From assembly GCF_018913985.1 (NCBI RefSeq), contig NZ_JAHMHK010000004.1, positions 1-64,000 of the forward strand: a stretch of 64,000 nucleotides of DNA. Reading direction: 5' to 3'. The position numbers and the translations under genes were made by a program. Numbering within the stretch: the first letter of the stretch is position 1; each line of letters begins with the position of its first letter. The notes under the pieces were generated by a model. That model saw only the letters and a program-made list of their open reading frames with translations, searched no databases and was not told the origin of the DNA. Shown here piece after piece: positions 36,447 through 46,618 of this stretch. The DNA is from Mycoplasma zalophidermidis. GTDB lineage: Bacteria; Bacillota_I; Bacilli_A; Mycoplasmatales; Metamycoplasmataceae.

Positions 36447-38058
36447 TAAATTAGACGGTAAAATTTTCTATGATCTGTGTTTATCAGGTGCAAACAACTT
36501 AATAAATAATAAAAATAAAATCGATGCCTTGAATGTCTTCCCGGTCCCAGATGGAGATACAGGGACAAATATGTCATCGACAGTTAAATCAGCAATAGAT
36601 GGTATTAACCGCGATTCAAATGATTTGGGATTAGTTTCTCAAAAATTTAGTAAAAGTATGTTATTTGGTGCTCGTGGAAACTCGGGAGTTATTTTAAGTC
36701 AAATTTTCAAAGGTTTCTCAATGGCGTTCGAAGGCAAAACAAACGTTGATGTCGAAGGACTGCTAAATGGATTTAAAAAAGCTACCGAAAAAGCATATGG
36801 TTCAGTGTTAAAACCAATTGAAGGTACAATTTTAACCGTAATTAGAGAAACGACCGAAGAGCTAGAAAAAATTGTAGACAAGAAAACAACATTCGAGGTA
36901 TTTTTTGAATTAGCAGAAAAATTTGCAAGAAAATCATGTGATAACACACCTAATAAATTAAAAATTTTACGTGAGGTTGGCGTAACCGACTCTGGCGGAG
37001 AAGGTTTTTACTCAATAATCGCTGGAATGAATTCATTCTTAAAAGGACAACCAGTTCAAATCGTAGAAAATAATTCATCATCAGATTCGTTTATTCAAAA
37101 TGGTGAAGTATACGAAGGTGAATTCGGTTATTGTACAGAGTTTATTATTGAATTAAATGAAGTAGACGAATTCAAAAAAACTCAATTCGAAAAATCTGTT
37201 GGCAAAATTGCTACAAGTTTAGTTGTTGTACAAGATAACGAAATTGTAAAAGTTCATGGCCACACATTAAAACCTGGTGAATTATTGAATTTTGGTCAAA
37301 AATATGGGGAATTCATCAAAATTAAATCAGAGAATATGAGCTTACAAGCTGAGCAAGCAAGAAATAAAAACGTAATTATCAGTTCAAGTGATGAGGACGA
37401 AAAAGAATGCGCAATTATTTCATGTAACCTAGGTAATGGAATTATTTCAAGAATGAAGGAATTAGGTTGTGATGCAATTGTTGAAAGCGGTCAAACGCAA
37501 AACCCATCTGCTCAAGATATTGTTGATGCGATTAATTCAGTTAATGCTAAAAATGTTTTTGTTCTACCTAACAACTCAAATATATTCCTAGCAGCTGAAC
37601 AAGCCGGTAAAATAATTAATAATAAAAATGTTTATATTATTCAATCAAGAAGCCAACTTCAAGGCATAAGTGCGATGTTAAACTTCAATCACGAATCAAG
37701 CGCAGAAGAAAACCTAGATTTATTAACTGAAGCTATCAAAACTGTTCAAACTGGTGAAATAACACAAGCCACAAGAACAACAAAACTAAACAATGTAAAG
37801 ATTAAAGAAGGACATTTTATTGGTTTAACAGATCATAAAATTGTGACTTGTCAACCCTCATACATTGAGGCAACTAAAGACTTACTAAAGAAAACAATTA
37901 AACCAGATCATGAATTAATAACTATTTATTATGGGAATGACATCTCTGAAATGGATGCGAACGAAATTCAAAACTTTATCGAAAGCCGTTATGATGTAGA
38001 GGTAGAAATCGTAAATGGAGCACAACCAAATTACCACTTCATTATAGGATTTGAATAA
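36439..38058 (+). CDS. fakA: Fatty acid kinase-like DAK phosphatase-domain protein (FakA/YloV)
   Basis: This 539-residue protein has an N-terminal DAK2/DhaL domain with NVFPVPDGDTGTNMSSTV and MLFGARGNSGVILSQIF (ATP and Mg sites). A linker and a C-terminal DegV-related domain follow (GHFIGLTDHKIV, DHELITIYYGNDI). FakA works with a lipid-binding FakB to phosphorylate exogenous fatty acids, which PlsX/PlsY then use. The next gene is plsX, which supports this role in an organism that scavenges fatty acids. The start overlaps yloU. No Trp at all is encoded. Confidence 0.92.
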   Translation: MINKLDGKIFYDLCLSGANNLINNKNKIDALNVFPVPDGDTGTNMSSTVKSAIDGINRDSNDLGLVSQKFSKSMLFGARGNSGVILSQIFKGFSMAFEGKTNVDVEGLLNGFKKATEKAYGSVLKPIEGTILTVIRETTEELEKIVDKKTTFEVFFELAEKFARKSCDNTPNKLKILREVGVTDSGGEGFYSIIAGMNSFLKGQPVQIVENNSSSDSFIQNGEVYEGEFGYCTEFIIELNEVDEFKKTQFEKSVGKIATSLVVVQDNEIVKVHGHTLKPGELLNFGQKYGEFIKIKSENMSLQAEQARNKNVIISSSDEDEKECAIISCNLGNGIISRMKELGCDAIVESGQTQNPSAQDIVDAINSVNAKNVFVLPNNSNIFLAAEQAGKIINNKNVYIIQSRSQLQGISAMLNFNHESSAEENLDLLTEAIKTVQTGEITQATRTTKLNNVKIKEGHFIGLTDHKIVTCQPSYIEATKDLLKKTIKPDHELITIYYGNDISEMDANEIQNFIESRYDVEVEIVNGAQPNYHFIIGFE

Positions 38059-38060
38059 TT

Positions 38061-39083
38061 ATGGCTGATAAAACTAAAAAATATACGATAGCATTTGATA
38101 TAAACGGCAATGATAATGGAATAAAAGCCGGCGTCGTCGCGTCGTATCAATTTGCTTTACAAAACCCAAATTTTGAAATTATTTTAGTTGGGCCCAAAAA
38201 TGAAATTCGAAACATTGATGTACCTGGCATTAAAGAAAAACCCCAAAATATCTCAATAATAGACAATGATAAAATTGCTTTAAATCCTGAAAATATCAGA
38301 GCTTCGCTCCACGAAGAAACATCAATGAATATCGCTATTGAATTAGTTAAAGATAATAAAGCTGATGCTGTTTTAAGTTCAGGCAATAGCGGTTTGTATC
38401 TAGCTTTAAATACATTTAAACTAAAACGTTTAGAAAACGTGTCAAGAGCAGCATTTATGCCGATAATGCCTACTATAACGGGAAGAAAATTCTTAATGTT
38501 AGATGTCGGTGCAAATATAGATACTAAACCTGAATATTTAGTTGAGTGAGCCAACATTGCGAATGTTTTCGCAAAAATTATGTTGCAAATTAAAACACCT
38601 CGTGTCAGTTTGATAAATATTGGTACCGAGGATAATAAAGGTTTGGAAATCATTCGGCAAGCGCATTTAATGTTAAATGAATCCAAAACAATAAATTACA
38701 TTGGTTTTAGAGAGCCACGCGAAATACTGAATGCGGTTTGTGACGTTGCGGTTATTGATGGCTATGGTGGTAATTTAGTCTTAAAAAGTCTTGAGGGAGC
38801 AATTTTAAGTTTTAAATCATTATTAAAAAGCAAGATATTGGCTTCACCAATAAGAAAATTAGGCTACATGCTAGCAAAAAACGCATTCAATGACGTTGCA
38901 GAAACATTAGACTACAGAAATGTTGGGGCTGCATGAGTTGTTGGAGTAAATGGTGTCGCAATAAAATCACATGGTAGTAGTGATGATAAAGCATACACCG
39001 GAGCATTGAATCAAATTAAAATTGCGTTAGAAAACGATGTTCTAACCAAGGTAAAAGAATCTGTAAAGGATTTAAATGAATAA
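38061..39083 (+). CDS. plsX: Phosphate acyltransferase PlsX
   Basis: This 340-residue protein resembles PlsX. It opens with TIAFDINGNDNGIKAGV where most have AVDAMGGDNAP. It has DAVLSSGNSGLYLAL (S-GNT-A motif), FLMLDVGANIDTKPEYLVEWA and LINIGTEDNKG, VIDGYGGNLVLKSLEG. PlsX makes acyl-phosphate for phospholipid synthesis. TGA Trp codons are in LVEWAN and AAWVVG. It lies 2 bases after fakA and overlaps rnc by 8 bases. Confidence 0.93.
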
Positions 39084-39768
39084 AAAAGCTACAGAAGAAT
39101 TTTTTGCATTTTTAAACAAATATTCAATTTTACCTAAAAAAATGTCATATTATGCTGTTGCTTTTACCCACCCAAGCTATGCCAAAACCAATAAAAATAA
39201 ACAACTCGAAGATTATCAAAGTATGGAATTTTTAGGAGATTCAATTCTACAATTCTTATCCTCAATATATTTATATAGAGAATATGAAAATAGTAACCCT
39301 GGAAATTTATCACTAATGAGAACTAAATTAGTATCAACTAAAAGTCTCAATAATTTAAGCGAAAAATTAAACCTTAAACAATTTCTTCTAACCGGACCTG
39401 GATTAATGCACGAAGAAATTCTAAAATCAGTAAAAGTTGGAGCGGATATCTTTGAATCGTTTATAGGAGCATTATTTTTAGATCAAGGTCTGCAAAAAGT
39501 AAATAGTTTTTTACAGCAAACATTATTTAAAACAAAAATAGATGAGTCTAATCTCAAAGACTCTAAAACATTATTCCAAGAATACATCCAATCATTTTCG
39601 AGAAATTCAGTGACTTATAATACAACTCAAAATGATTCAAATTCTTTTCACTCAAAAGCTATACATGATAACAACATTTATGGTGAAGGTGAAGGTAAAA
39701 ACAAGTTGGAAGCAGAAGAGCAAGCTGCTAAAAATGCATTATCAAAACTTGCTAATACTGATGAATAA
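39076..39768 (+). CDS. rnc: Ribonuclease III
   Basis: This 230-residue enzyme has the RNase III signature QSMEFLGDSILQF near residue 48 and the second metal motif ADIFESFIGALFLDQG. The C-terminal double-stranded RNA-binding domain (about 155-228) ends GKNKLEAEEQAAKNAL. It cleaves double-stranded RNA in rRNA processing. It overlaps plsX and is 27 bases before smc, the order plsX-rnc-smc being like Bacillus. Confidence 0.96.
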   Translation: MNKKATEEFFAFLNKYSILPKKMSYYAVAFTHPSYAKTNKNKQLEDYQSMEFLGDSILQFLSSIYLYREYENSNPGNLSLMRTKLVSTKSLNNLSEKLNLKQFLLTGPGLMHEEILKSVKVGADIFESFIGALFLDQGLQKVNSFLQQTLFKTKIDESNLKDSKTLFQEYIQSFSRNSVTYNTTQNDSNSFHSKAIHDNNIYGEGEGKNKLEAEEQAAKNALSKLANTDE

Positions 39769-39795
39769 CCTTGAATTATTCAAAACGGAGGAAAA

Positions 39796-42771
39796 ATGAA
39801 ATTAATAAAAGTTGAAGCCCACGGGTTTAAATCGTTTGCCGATCCAATTTCTTTAAGATTTGATGGAGGAGTGGCTGGAATCGTTGGTCCTAATGGTTCT
39901 GGTAAATCTAATATTAATGACGCAATAAGATGGGTTCTTGGGGAAAGAAGTGCTAAAGAATTACGGGGAGATAAAATGGATGATGTTATCTTCCAAGGTT
40001 CTCAAACCGCAAAGCCACTGGATCGTGCAGAAGTTACATTAACATTTGATAATAAAGATGGTCAAAATTCAATACCTCATGAAATATTTACAATATCCCG
40101 TGTTCTTGAAAGAGGTAACGGCACAAATAAATATTATTTAAACGGTGAAGAATGTCGTCAAAAAGACATATTGGAAATAGCTATGGAATCAGGAATTGGA
40201 AAATCTTCTTTAGCTATTATTTCTCAAGGGACAGTTTCAGATATTGCTCAATCAACACCAGAACAACGTAAAGCAATTTTTGAAGAAGCTGCCGGAGTTT
40301 CAAAGTATAAATTCAAGAAAAAAGAAGCTTTAAGCAAGTTAGCAAAAACTCAAGAAGGTTTGGATCAAATAACATTAGTTATTGCTGAAATCGAAAGAAA
40401 ACTAATACCTTTAAGAAAACAAGCCGAGAAGGCAAAAATTTATATTGCTAAAACAGAAGAATTAAAAGAAGTTGAAGTTGGTTTATTAGTTCATAATATT
40501 AAAACTTACGGTGCAACATATGAAAGCCTAACTCAAGAGCTTGAAGGAGTTTCTGAAACCAAAATTGACCTTGAAGAAAGAATCAAGGAAGCCGAAGCTA
40601 AAATTTCACAAAATACTGGATTTAGAATTGAAGAACAAAAAAATGCTGATCTATTAAGCAAAGAATTAAAAGAAGTTGAAGAAAGACTTCGTAACATTGA
40701 CTTAGTCTTAGCAAAGGAAACCGCTCGTGAAAGATTGATTGCTCAAGGCGAAATCGAAGTAAGCGTCGAAGAGAGAATTAAAGCTTTTCAAAAATTAGCA
40801 ACACAACACACTGGAAATATTAAAAATATTGAAAGACAAATGGAAGTGTTAAATTTAAGATATCAAGAAAATAACGTAGAAATCGCAAAACTTGATGAAG
40901 AAGTTGGATTATTGAACATTCAAAAAAATAAAAAGGATAGCGACCTAGTTAAGGTAAGAACTCATCTTCACGTTTTAGAACAACAACGCGAAGGAAACAC
41001 GATGCTTTATAAAGGAACCAAGACTATTTTGGAAAATAAAGCATACTTTGGAAAACCTTTAAAGGGTACTGTTGCTGATTTAATTAAAGTTGATAATGAA
41101 TACTTGCGTGCTATTGATGTTATTTTAAGCAGCGCAGCACAACATTTAGTTGTCGATAAATCCGAAACCGCTGTTAAAGCTGTTAACTTCTTAAAACAAA
41201 ACGATGGTGGTCGTGCAACTTTTATCCCTCTTTCATCAATTCAACCAAAATCTGTTAGAGACGATCATTTGCTTGCAGTTCAAGGTCATCCCGGTTTCGT
41301 TGCCGTAGCATCTGAATTGGTATATTCTGCTCCTGAGTACGAAATACTTAAAAAATTCTTACTTGGCAATGTTATCGTAGCATCTGACATCGAGCAAGCC
41401 AATAAAATTTCAAACATACTTGAACGTCGTTATATGATTGTAACGTTAGAAGGCGATACAATAAGAGCCGGTGGTGTTATTGTTGGTGGAGCAAAAGTTC
41501 AAACACAAAGCTTATTAGGATTCGAAGAAAAAATTGAAGAACTAAAAAAACTTATTCCAGGATTAAATGCTCAAATACAACTGGCTATCACTAAATTAAA
41601 TGAAGTTAAAAACAAAAGAAAACAAGCTTTTGATTTAGCAACATCATTGCAAAATGAAATTTCAACCTTAAAAAGTAAAAAAGTTAATGAACAATTCACT
41701 TTAGATGAGTTAAATCTAAAATTATCGAATTTAAACGCTCGAATTGTTGAATTAAGCGAAGAAAAAGAATCTTCATTAGCAAATTCTAAAGCTGATGTAG
41801 AACTTTTAAACACTCGTAAAGTAACTTTACTTTCAGAATTAAACGCAAAAGAAAAAAGAATTAGAAGTTTAACCATTGATTTAGACCAACTAAACATTGT
41901 TAAAAATGACTATAGTTCAACTCTTAATAAATTAATTCAATCATTCGCTCAAAAACTGACTCAAAAAGATAAATCTAAGATGCTATTAGATCAATCAAGA
42001 GAGCGTCTAGCAAGTCAATATAAAATGACATTTGAAGCCGCTGCGGAACAATACAATTTAGTTATGAATCAAGAAGATGCAGAAGACTTTGTCTGAACCC
42101 TAAGAGAAGAAATCGATAAATTAGGTTCAGTTAATATTGAATCTCTTGAAACATTAATTGAAGAAGAAGCAAGATACAATAAGTTAGCCGAAGGAGAAAG
42201 GGAACTTTCTGAAGCTAAACAAACTCTTGAAAATGCTATTGCTGACATTGATAAAGTTATTACCACTAGATTAGTGAACATTGTTAACGATGTTAATGGT
42301 CCATTCAACGAAGTTTTTGCCACAATGCTTGGTGGTGGACGCGCCGAATTATATTGAACTGACCCTAATGATATATTGGAATCAGGTATTGAAATTAAAG
42401 CTCAACCTCCAGGAAAAAACATTGCGAACCTTAAATTATTTTCTGGTGGAGAAAAATCTCTGATTGCAATATCATTGCTATTTGGTATTCTGAAAGCTCG
42501 CCCACTTCCATTGTGTATATTAGATGAGGTTGAAGCGGCGCTTGACGAAGCTAATGTCGTAAGATATGCTGAATATCTACAAGAGTTAAAAGAAAAAACT
42601 CAATTTATAGTTATTACACACCGTCACGGAACAATGTCAAGAGTTGACTCTCTATTTGGTGCAACTATGCAAAACCGTGGAATTACAACATTCTTCAGTC
42701 TAGAATTAGCGGAAGCTAAAAAACTTGTGGATGATGAACAAGTTGAACTAGATATTCCAGATGGCGAATAA
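39796..42771 (+). CDS. smc: Chromosome segregation SMC protein
   Basis: This 991-residue ATPase, against about 1180 in Bacillus, has an N-terminal head with Walker A GPNGSGKSNINDAI. A coiled coil follows to about residue 410, then a hinge (about 415-560, GKPLKGTVADLI to the glycine-rich GGVIVGGAK), a second coiled coil, and a C-terminal head with the LFSGGEKS signature and Walker B CILDEVEAALDEAN. It organises and segregates the chromosome with ScpA/ScpB. TGA Trp codons at 42094 and 42356 make it look broken under the standard code. CGGAGGA precedes the ATG. Confidence 0.97.
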
Positions 42772-42780
42772 TAAATACCA

Positions 42781-42804
42781 AAATGCGCTTCAAGCGCATT
42801 TTTT
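42781..42804 (+). terminator. Terminator after smc
   Basis: AAATGCGCTT-CA-AGCGCATTTTTT (42781-42804), a strong hairpin with T-tract. Confidence 0.85.
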
Positions 42805-42805
42805 A

Positions 42806-42830
42806 AATAAAAAAAGGCTTAATCTGCCTT
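42806..42830 (-). terminator. Terminator after the YitT-like gene
   Basis: On the minus strand AAGGC (complement 42826-42830) pairs with GCCTT (complement 42814-42818), followed by T residues. It is back to back with the smc terminator. Confidence 0.7.
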
Positions 42831-44021
42831 TTAATTATCATCAACGAAACGTGTATTGAAGTTACCGTGAATTTTTAATATTGGTTTAATGCTTATTCAT
42901 ATTTTAGGATCAATAACTCTTAAATCTTGAATAATATTTTTAGTTTCTAATAACAACATCGTTGTATTAATTTTGTAAACTTTTTCACCAGAATATCCGC
43001 TTGTTGTCGCATAAATTGAATAAGAGTGTCAGTAGTTGATATCGTTAAAATATTGCATAACTTTGTCAAATGATTTGACACAAGAAATTTCAACATTCAC
43101 TTTTTTATATTTAGGATAAAGCACAGATATTAAGCCGTTAACAGCTGCGATATAAACAAATGAAGTGATTTCTCTCATTCCGATTATTACACGTTTGCCT
43201 GAACTAATATAAGTAACATAATGATTATCCCCAATTTTTTTATAAACTATAACAATCGATTCATTGTGCGGTTGAGCGAATGCAAATATAATTAAAAATG
43301 TGATTGATGTGGCAAGCGATACAATTGTTAATATCCCTCCAACACTCTTTTGTTTTTTCATTGAAAAAAAGTAAGCAACAATGTCGGTTCCGCCTGTTGA
43401 ACCGCCCGATTTTCATGCCAGAGAAATAGCAATACCAACAAACAGGGAACCAATTAACCCGTTAGCTAAAATTGGTCATGTTACCGGATTTTCATAATGT
43501 ACACCATCGATTAACACAGTTCTTTCTCAACCCGGCGCAACATTAAATACATTATGAAATCAATCTGCAACAGTATTGCCCTCATTACCGCCCGTTAACA
43601 CAAAGTTGATTAAAGTTTGAAAAATCATGAATTCTAATGTGTGTAAATTAAATGATAACTTTGTTTTTTTTCACAGAATAAAAAACAAAGGAATATTGCA
43701 CGCTAAATACATAAGACCAAAAAATGGTTTCGTTTGATGAAAAATCAACGAAATCAACATTGGCACACCCGATAGTCCTGACGGAATGGTTTCTGAACGT
43801 TGAAGAAACACTACTGCTCCAAAGTTAAACATGAATGCTGCTAAAAACATGAAGCAAGTTCTAATGAAATATTGTTGCACTCTTTTTTGTTTAACATCTT
43901 TTTCGTGAGGATTTTCAAGGTTATAGGCGTGAGCCCCCATTTTATATTCTTTAATTTTTTGATTAACTTTTCTGACCGCTAATGGTTCAGATTTTTTAGT
44001 AATTTTCCCTTGATCGTTCAT
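42831..44021 (-). CDS. YitT-family membrane protein (DUF161/DUF2179)
   Basis: This 396-residue protein has a basic N-terminal tail (about 1-48) and five or six hydrophobic segments containing family-typical SGLSGVPMLIS and LAWKSGGSTGGTDIVAYFFS. A soluble C-terminal DUF2179-like domain carries ATTSGYSGEKVYKINTTMLL. The function of the family is not known; it is a multipass membrane protein common in Firmicutes and mycoplasmas. TGA Trp codons are frequent (KSG region, YWHSY). It is a single gene between smc (convergent) and the dprA-like gene. Confidence 0.82.
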
Positions 44022-44200
44022 ATGAATATTATAATTACAAATAAAACTTTTATATTTATTTTTGTAAATTAAATTTTATATACTAAAAAACGCTTTTTAA
44101 GTCTAATTATTAAGCTAAAATAAGGTTTTTATTTACTTTCTGCACTATTAATAAACACATTTTTTACCAGATTTGAATTTTTAGGATTTTTAAATTTAAA

Positions 44201-44932
44201 TTAATAATCAATCACATCAGCTACATGCGTAATTAAATTTGCGCCGTTTTTTATTAAAAAATTTGTTGCTTCATCGATGTTTAAGCCTGGATAACAATAA
44301 ACTTCTTTATTGAAATCTACAAAATTATTTGCAAGATTAATTATCCCGGACCCTTGTTTTGCACCATAGATTACCAAAAACTTGCTAATTGAGGCAATCA
44401 ATATATTTCTTTCTTTAAATCTTATATATTTTGGATTAACATAAGGCGGATATTGAGAAATATATAAAGAATTATTTAGTTCTGCGTTAATATCTATAAA
44501 ATCATGACCGCTAACTAAAACGTGTATTACTCCTTTATTAGTTGACTGATATAGTTGTGCTATTTCACGATCAATTTTAGTAAAATCACTAGTAACTAAC
44601 ACAAACTCCGACATGAATTTATTCAAGGAATTATTAATAAAAGATTTCACTCTTTCATTATCCAAATCTCCTGTTAAAGTGATTTTTTTTCGGTTCAATA
44701 AACTTAATTTACCTTTGTAGTAAAGCACATAAGGAGAATATTTTAAAAGTTTTAATTCTTCAGGGTATTGGTCGTCAAAAACAGTTATATATTTAATATT
44801 ATTTTTTTCTAAAATGTTGAGAACTTGCTTTATATGACTTTCGCCCACTTTTCTTTTTTTGACTAAGTCTTTAAAAATTTCATAATTGTTTCCTTTATTT
44901 ACATAGGAAAGATATACTAATAATTCATTCAT
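44201..44932 (-). CDS. dprA: DprA/Smf-like DNA-processing protein, divergent
   Basis: This 243-residue protein follows the DprA Rossmann fold. DQYPEELKLLKYSPYVLYYKG leads into KITLTGDLDN, where the family has GSR. LVTSDFTKIDREIA stands in place of SGLARGID. The later motifs are SQYPPYVNPKYIRFKERNILIASIS, GAKQGSGI and EVYCYPG. DprA loads RecA on incoming single-stranded DNA during transformation. The nucleotide-like loop residues are altered, so activity is uncertain. Start: ATG 44932, with GGAGG at 44937-44941. It has no Trp and no C-terminal winged helix. Confidence 0.72.
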   Translation of the reverse strand: MNELLVYLSYVNKGNNYEIFKDLVKKRKVGESHIKQVLNILEKNNIKYITVFDDQYPEELKLLKYSPYVLYYKGKLSLLNRKKITLTGDLDNERVKSFINNSLNKFMSEFVLVTSDFTKIDREIAQLYQSTNKGVIHVLVSGHDFIDINAELNNSLYISQYPPYVNPKYIRFKERNILIASISKFLVIYGAKQGSGIINLANNFVDFNKEVYCYPGLNIDEATNFLIKNGANLITHVADVIDY

Positions 44933-45028
44933 TTTAACCTCCATAGTTTATAAGCCATAAAGTTCTAAAATCTATAAAAAAGGAAAAAATCTTCATAATT
45001 TGTATAAAAATTCAATTAAATGAATATA

Positions 45029-45055
45029 AAAAAACCGGAAAACCAGTTTTTTTAT
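45029..45055 (-). terminator. Terminator after rpmA
   Basis: On the minus strand AAACTGG-TTTT-CCGGTTT (one mismatch) runs into T residues. Confidence 0.65.
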
Positions 45056-45057
45056 AT

Positions 45058-45333
45058 TTAGTTGTTTTTAGGTGTAACAACTCTTGTTTCATATACTGAG
45101 GCATATGTACGATTTCTACGTTTTTCAAATTTTACGTATCCTGTAATTAAAGCATAAATTGTGTCATCTTTACCAATACCTGCATTAGTACCAGGGAAAA
45201 TTTTTGTTCCTCTTTGACGGAAAATAATTGACCCTGCTGTACAGAATTGACCATCACCTAGCTTGATGCCTAATCTTTGGCCGCGACTGTCACGACCGTT
45301 TTTAGTTGATCCACCAGCTTTTGTCTTTGCCAT
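45058..45333 (-). CDS. rpmA: Ribosomal protein L27
   Basis: This 91-residue L27 starts directly with [20 protein letters not shown]. It lacks the short hydrophobic pro-sequence (ending FFA) that many Firmicutes and relatives carry and remove with the Prp protease. No prp gene lies between rplU and rpmA. Conserved features are [18 protein letters not shown] and [13 protein letters not shown]. It lies near the ribosomal peptidyl-transferase centre. It is 6 bases after rplU. Confidence 0.97.
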   Translation of the reverse strand: MAKTKAGGSTKNGRDSRGQRLGIKLGDGQFCTAGSIIFRQRGTKIFPGTNAGIGKDDTIYALITGYVKFEKRRNRTYASVYETRVVTPKNN

Positions 45334-45339
45334 TTTCTA

Positions 45340-45639
45340 TTACCCTACAATCTTTTTAACTTCAACACGTGTATATGGTTGACGATGTCCTAGTTTTCTT
45401 TTGTGTGTAGATTTAGCATTGTGACGGTATACGATGATTTTTTTGCTTTTGCCTTGTTTTTGGATTACTCCTTCAACATATGCTTTTTCAAGATATGGTT
45501 TACCAATTTTTTCACCAACTAGTAAAACCTTGTCAAATTTTACAACTGAACCTTCTTCACCTTCAATTTTTTCGATGAAAATTGTTTGTCCTTCTTTGAC
45601 TAAAATTTGCTTGCCTCCAGTTTCAATAATAGCTAACAT
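45340..45639 (-). CDS. rplU: Ribosomal protein L21
   Basis: This 99-residue 50S protein has the family opening MLAIIETGGKQILVKEGQ, the central VLLVGE motif and the basic C-terminus (KRKLGHRQPYTRVEV). AGGAGA lies before the ATG. It is first of the rplU-rpmA pair and is preceded by a structured leader that may be the L21 leader. Confidence 0.97.
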   Translation of the reverse strand: MLAIIETGGKQILVKEGQTIFIEKIEGEEGSVVKFDKVLLVGEKIGKPYLEKAYVEGVIQKQGKSKKIIVYRHNAKSTHKRKLGHRQPYTRVEVKKIVG

Positions 45640-45660
45640 GTCTATTAATCTCCTGTTTTT

Positions 45661-45712
45661 TGTGGCTCATCTTAAGGGTGATAATAAATATACTTGAAGA
45701 CCCGTTCAGAAT
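45661..45712 (-). ncRNA. Possible L21 leader (rplU 5' UTR)
   Basis: On the minus strand the sequence just upstream of rplU reads GAACGGGTCTTCAAG, a loop, then CACCCTTAAGATGAGCC. A GGGT/ACCC stem (complement of 45700-45703 with 45676-45679) forms. The spacing and the conserved end resemble the L21 leader of low-GC Gram-positives, which is thought to bind L21 and give feedback control. By-eye match only. Confidence 0.45.
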
Positions 45713-45781
45713 GGTTACAAAAAGTAACAATGTCATTATAGTACAAAAATACTAAAATAAAAGCATTTTTTACCCCTGGGC

Positions 45782-46030
45782 TTAATAACTTAAATAAATT
45801 GTTTTGTATTGAGTTGCAGATTCTGATTTTTGATTATTATCGTTTCATTTAATCGAGTTATTTCCAACTTTTGTTTCACCTGATGATGACATAAACATTT
45901 TGACTACATTCGCTATTGTACTTATACCTGCAAATACAATCGGAGCTACAGCAGTAACGACTGCTAATATACTACCACCGTAAATATTAACTTGTTCAGC
46001 AATAGAAATTTTCTTAAATTGATACTTCAT
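45782..46030 (-). CDS. Small peptide with double-glycine-type leader (bacteriocin-like?)
   Basis: This 82-residue protein begins at ATG 46028-46030 directly after a strong AGGAGGTGG ribosome site. Residues 1-19 (MKYQFKKISIAEQVNIYGG) look like a double-glycine leader: Gly at -1 and -2, a hydrophobic residue at -4 and -12, and Glu at -8. Residues 20-49 are hydrophobic and rich in Ala, Val and Ile. The C-terminal 32 residues are polar (SSSGETKVG, then NDNNQKSES...). A TGA codon encodes Trp. Such leaders are cleaved by C39-peptidase ABC exporters; none is in this window. It lies between the mscL terminator and the rplU leader and seems to have its own transcript. It could also be a small membrane protein unrelated to export. 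Confidence 0.6.
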
Positions 46031-46112
46031 TCCACCTCCTGTTTTATATAACACATAATTATGGCAATAATTAAATGAAGGAAAAAAATGACATTTTTGC
46101 TTAAAATAAACA

Positions 46113-46138
46113 ACAAAGAATAGCCCGAGCTATTCTTT
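46113..46138 (-). terminator. Terminator overlapping the end of mscL
   Basis: On the minus strand AAAGAATAGC-TCG-GGCTATTCTTT forms a hairpin followed by G/T-rich TTGTTG; it contains the mscL stop codon. Confidence 0.65.
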
Positions 46139-46561
46139 ATCCTCTTTCTTGGTTTTTGCTGACTCAAAATTTTCATTCATTTTTTTTAGTTCAGCTAAAA
46201 TTAATTGCTCTGTGGTTGGTTCTGGAATTGGTTGAGGTTGGTCTTTTATTTTTAGTATTTTTTTGAAATCAACTACTGCCTTAATTAAGAACACAATCAT
46301 CAATAATAAATAAATGACTAATGTTACAATAATGAAAGCAAATAAAGCAGCTAAAAATTTCCCAATTAAAATTTCTCCAATTTTTCATTTTTCCAGAGTT
46401 TCAGCTCCAGTGAGTTTTGCTATAGGGGGAAGTATAACATCATTAGCGAGTGATTTAACAACTCCGTTAAATGACGTTCCAATCAATAATCCAATAGCTA
46501 GCATGAACATGTTACTTTTTTTAACAACAGCTCACGCATCTTTGCTTGCTTTTTTAAACAT
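46130..46561 (-). CDS. mscL: Large-conductance mechanosensitive channel MscL
   Basis: This 143-residue protein has a short amphipathic N-terminus and TM1 containing MLAIGLLIGTSFNGVVKSLANDVILPPI, the conserved pore region. TM2 is LAALFAFIIVTLVIYLLLMIVFLI and is followed by a cytosolic helix with a C-terminal KKEDKE. MscL opens at high membrane tension to release solutes during osmotic shock, important for a wall-less cell. Trp codons as TGA occur (KDAWAVV, EKWKIG). It lies downstream of grpE, with a terminator between them. Confidence 0.93.
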
Positions 46562-46592
46562 AATATTATTATACACAGTCATTTCAAAATTA

Positions 46593-46616
46593 TAAAAAAA
46601 CAAGACTATCTTGTTT
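46593..46616 (-). terminator. Terminator after grpE
   Basis: On the minus strand AAACAAGA-TAG-TCTTGTTT (46598-46616) is followed by T residues. Confidence 0.8.
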
Positions 46617-46618
46617 AA

